Shown here: piece by piece, positions 6,198 to 6,787 of the stretch
How positions within the stretch are numbered: the stretch's first letter is position 1
How the letters are laid out: every line of letters starts with the position of its first letter
NCBI GenBank assembly: GCA_030428345.1
Contig: JAUIBM010000160.1
Location: forward strand, 1 to 6,787
Direction: 5' to 3'
Source of the DNA: Alphaproteobacteria bacterium
GTDB taxonomy: Bacteria > Pseudomonadota > Alphaproteobacteria > Rhizobiales > Rhizobiaceae
DNA length: 6,787 bases
Made by a program: the position numbers and the translations under genes
Notes under the pieces: generated by a model
The model's database searches: none
Told to the model about the DNA's origin: nothing
The model's input: the letters and a program-made list of their open reading frames with translations, nothing else

Positions 6198-6263
6198 TTC
6201 CGGCCAGCCCGGCTCCGGGCCGCCCTAATCGGGTGATTTTTCGTAACCGGACATGCCCTGCCC

Positions 6264-6515
6264 TCACCTGTGAAACCGCGCGATCCCCGGCGTCAGACAC
6301 CGCGCAGCGGGATAGAGGTGGCGCGCGGTCGTCTTGCGACTGCCGCAATCGCCACAGCGAAACCGCCCGGCGAGCTGCGGCGCCGTGAATGGGCGCAGCC
6401 GCTCGGGCATCAATTGCGGGTAATAGTAAGCATCCCTGCCGCAGCCATTGCAATGCAGCAGCAGCACGCCCTGGAGTTCGATGATGGTGGCGATCGAAGG
6501 CGGGCCGACGGCCAT
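6264..6515 (-). CDS. Small zinc-ribbon-like protein with two CxxC motifs
   Basis: An 83-residue protein begins at the ATG at 6515, with GGGGA 7 nt upstream as a good Shine-Dalgarno. Residues 11-21 form a strand (IIELQGVLLLH) that leads into CNGC (C22, C25). CGDC (C54, C57) follows about 28 residues later within RFRCGDCGSRKT. Two such knuckles at this distance form the usual four-cysteine zinc ribbon. The segment between them (DAYYYPQLMPERL) and the basic C-terminus (ARHLYPAARC to ARFHR) could contact nucleic acid or protein. I know of similar short two-CxxC hypothetical proteins in alphaproteobacteria, but none with a defined role. A plausible promoter lies just upstream (6551-6578). It is the first complete gene of the leftward run. 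Confidence 0.75.
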   Translation of the reverse strand: MAVGPPSIATIIELQGVLLLHCNGCGRDAYYYPQLMPERLRPFTAPQLAGRFRCGDCGSRKTTARHLYPAARCLTPGIARFHR

Positions 6516-6550
6516 GTGAATGTCCCCGTGTCAAAGCCGCCGCGATGTGG

Positions 6551-6578
6551 AACATATTCTGCCTTCGGCACGCCGCAA
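6551..6578 (-). promoter_or_regulatory. Candidate promoter for the zinc-ribbon gene
   Basis: On the minus strand TTGCGG (6578-6573) and TATGTT (6556-6551) are separated by 16 bp, giving about 3/6 and 4/6 matches to sigma70 boxes. Transcription would start near 6544, leaving a leader of about 30 nt that contains the GGGGA ribosome-binding site. The -10 is embedded in the partial palindrome GAATATGTTC. The match is moderate and untested, but the spacing to the gene is right. Confidence 0.3.
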
Positions 6579-6588
6579 GAGAAAACTC

Positions 6589-6608
6589 GATTGGCTGGGG
6601 ATTGGCTG
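6589..6608. repeat. Direct repeat GATTGGCTG x2 upstream of the zinc-ribbon promoter
   Basis: Two exact 9-bp copies, 6589-6597 and 6600-6608, are offset by 11 bp, about one helical turn. They lie just upstream of the candidate -35 of the zinc-ribbon gene and downstream of the S24-like gene end. Position and spacing suit an activator or repressor site; this is inference. Confidence 0.5.
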
Positions 6609-6684
6609 TTTGGCACATCGCGAGCATCGCCGTTGCAAAGCAGGCGCGCGTCTGGTGATCCGCGATCTTCACTGCGGCCTGGGA

Positions 6685-6787
6685 TCAGGCTCCGCGCAGC
6701 AGTTCTTGCGGCGTAAAGCCGTCGCGCACCTCGACCAATAGCAGGTCGCGGTTGCGGATGGTCGGCGACATTGAATCGCCGGCCGCT
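6685..6787 (-). pseudogene. C-terminal fragment of an S24/LexA-like peptidase, apparently truncated
   Basis: The last 33 residues of a frame entering from the right edge read AAGDSMSPTIRNRDLLLVEV and then end 13 residues later at a TGA (6687-6685). G-D-S-M-x-P-T-I followed by a short loop and DLLLV is the serine-nucleophile motif of S24 peptidases (LexA, CI-type repressors, UmuD). In that family the catalytic lysine comes roughly 35-40 residues after the serine, but here the protein ends only 28 residues after it. The final DGFTPQELLRGA does not resemble the usual strand, and neither other minus-strand frame downstream restores the expected lysine region. So this looks truncated or recombined. 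The N-terminal part, where a DNA-binding domain would be, is outside the window. The call rests on a short motif. Confidence 0.45.

Noticed and set aside
6200..6242. Hairpin and T-run at 6206-6240 as a plus-strand terminator
   Set aside because: CGCCC-TAATC-GGGTG followed by ATTTTT looks terminator-like on the plus strand, but no plus-strand gene precedes it; on the minus strand the T-run is on the wrong side.
1..6787. CRISPR array, tRNA, rRNA or a complete insertion sequence
   Set aside because: There are no regularly spaced repeats with unique spacers, no cloverleaf I could recognise, and no transposase motif or paired terminal repeats.

Overview
The window is GC-rich bacterial DNA. The ParB variant, the MHYT and GGDEF signalling proteins, the codon use and the style of the small hypotheticals suggest an alphaproteobacterium, most likely a sphingomonad (Sphingobium/Novosphingobium-like). 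That assignment is inference; the window contains no rRNA or other phylogenetic marker. It looks like accessory or genome-edge DNA: a damaged partition gene of the kind carried by plasmids and integrative elements lies between ordinary-looking signalling and membrane-protein genes.

Layout. Bases 1-252 (minus) hold the first 84 residues of an MHYT-domain membrane sensor that runs off the left edge. Bases 253-713 are mostly intergenic, with one doubtful 61-residue minus-strand ORF and a perfect 10-bp inverted repeat just upstream of the partition gene. Bases 714-3289 (plus) are a large ParB/RepB/Spo0J-family gene interrupted near 1164 by a frameshift best explained by loss of about 16 bp. The 5' piece (714-1163) and the main piece (1178-3289) are in different frames. 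A pair of overlapping hairpins ending in a T-run follows the stop. Bases 3351-4279 contain no convincing gene. This stretch does hold an inverted 114-bp fragment of a second, diverged parB (3560-3673), three helically phased 10-bp repeats (3760-3789), some small palindromes, and a 10-bp tandem repeat running into the stop codon of the next gene.

The right half is transcribed leftward. Reading 3' to 5' along the plus strand, it holds a truncated S24/LexA-like peptidase end (6685-6787), a two-CxxC zinc-ribbon protein (6264-6515), a possible 20-residue membrane peptide (6135-6197), a two-helix membrane protein with a cytosolic tail (5537-6091), and a complete membrane diguanylate cyclase with a 5TMR-LytS-like sensor and an active-looking GGDEF domain (4280-5371, TTG start). 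The genes are separated by gaps of roughly 40-170 bp, so one operon is possible but not shown.

How they might work together: the MHYT protein and the diguanylate cyclase both belong to families tied to cyclic-di-GMP signalling. The parB gene and its inverted relic are best read as debris of one or two mobile replicons. I see no clear new multi-gene system. The least explained parts are the zinc-ribbon/membrane-protein pair next to the S24 remnant, and the repeat-bearing non-coding block at 3351-4279.
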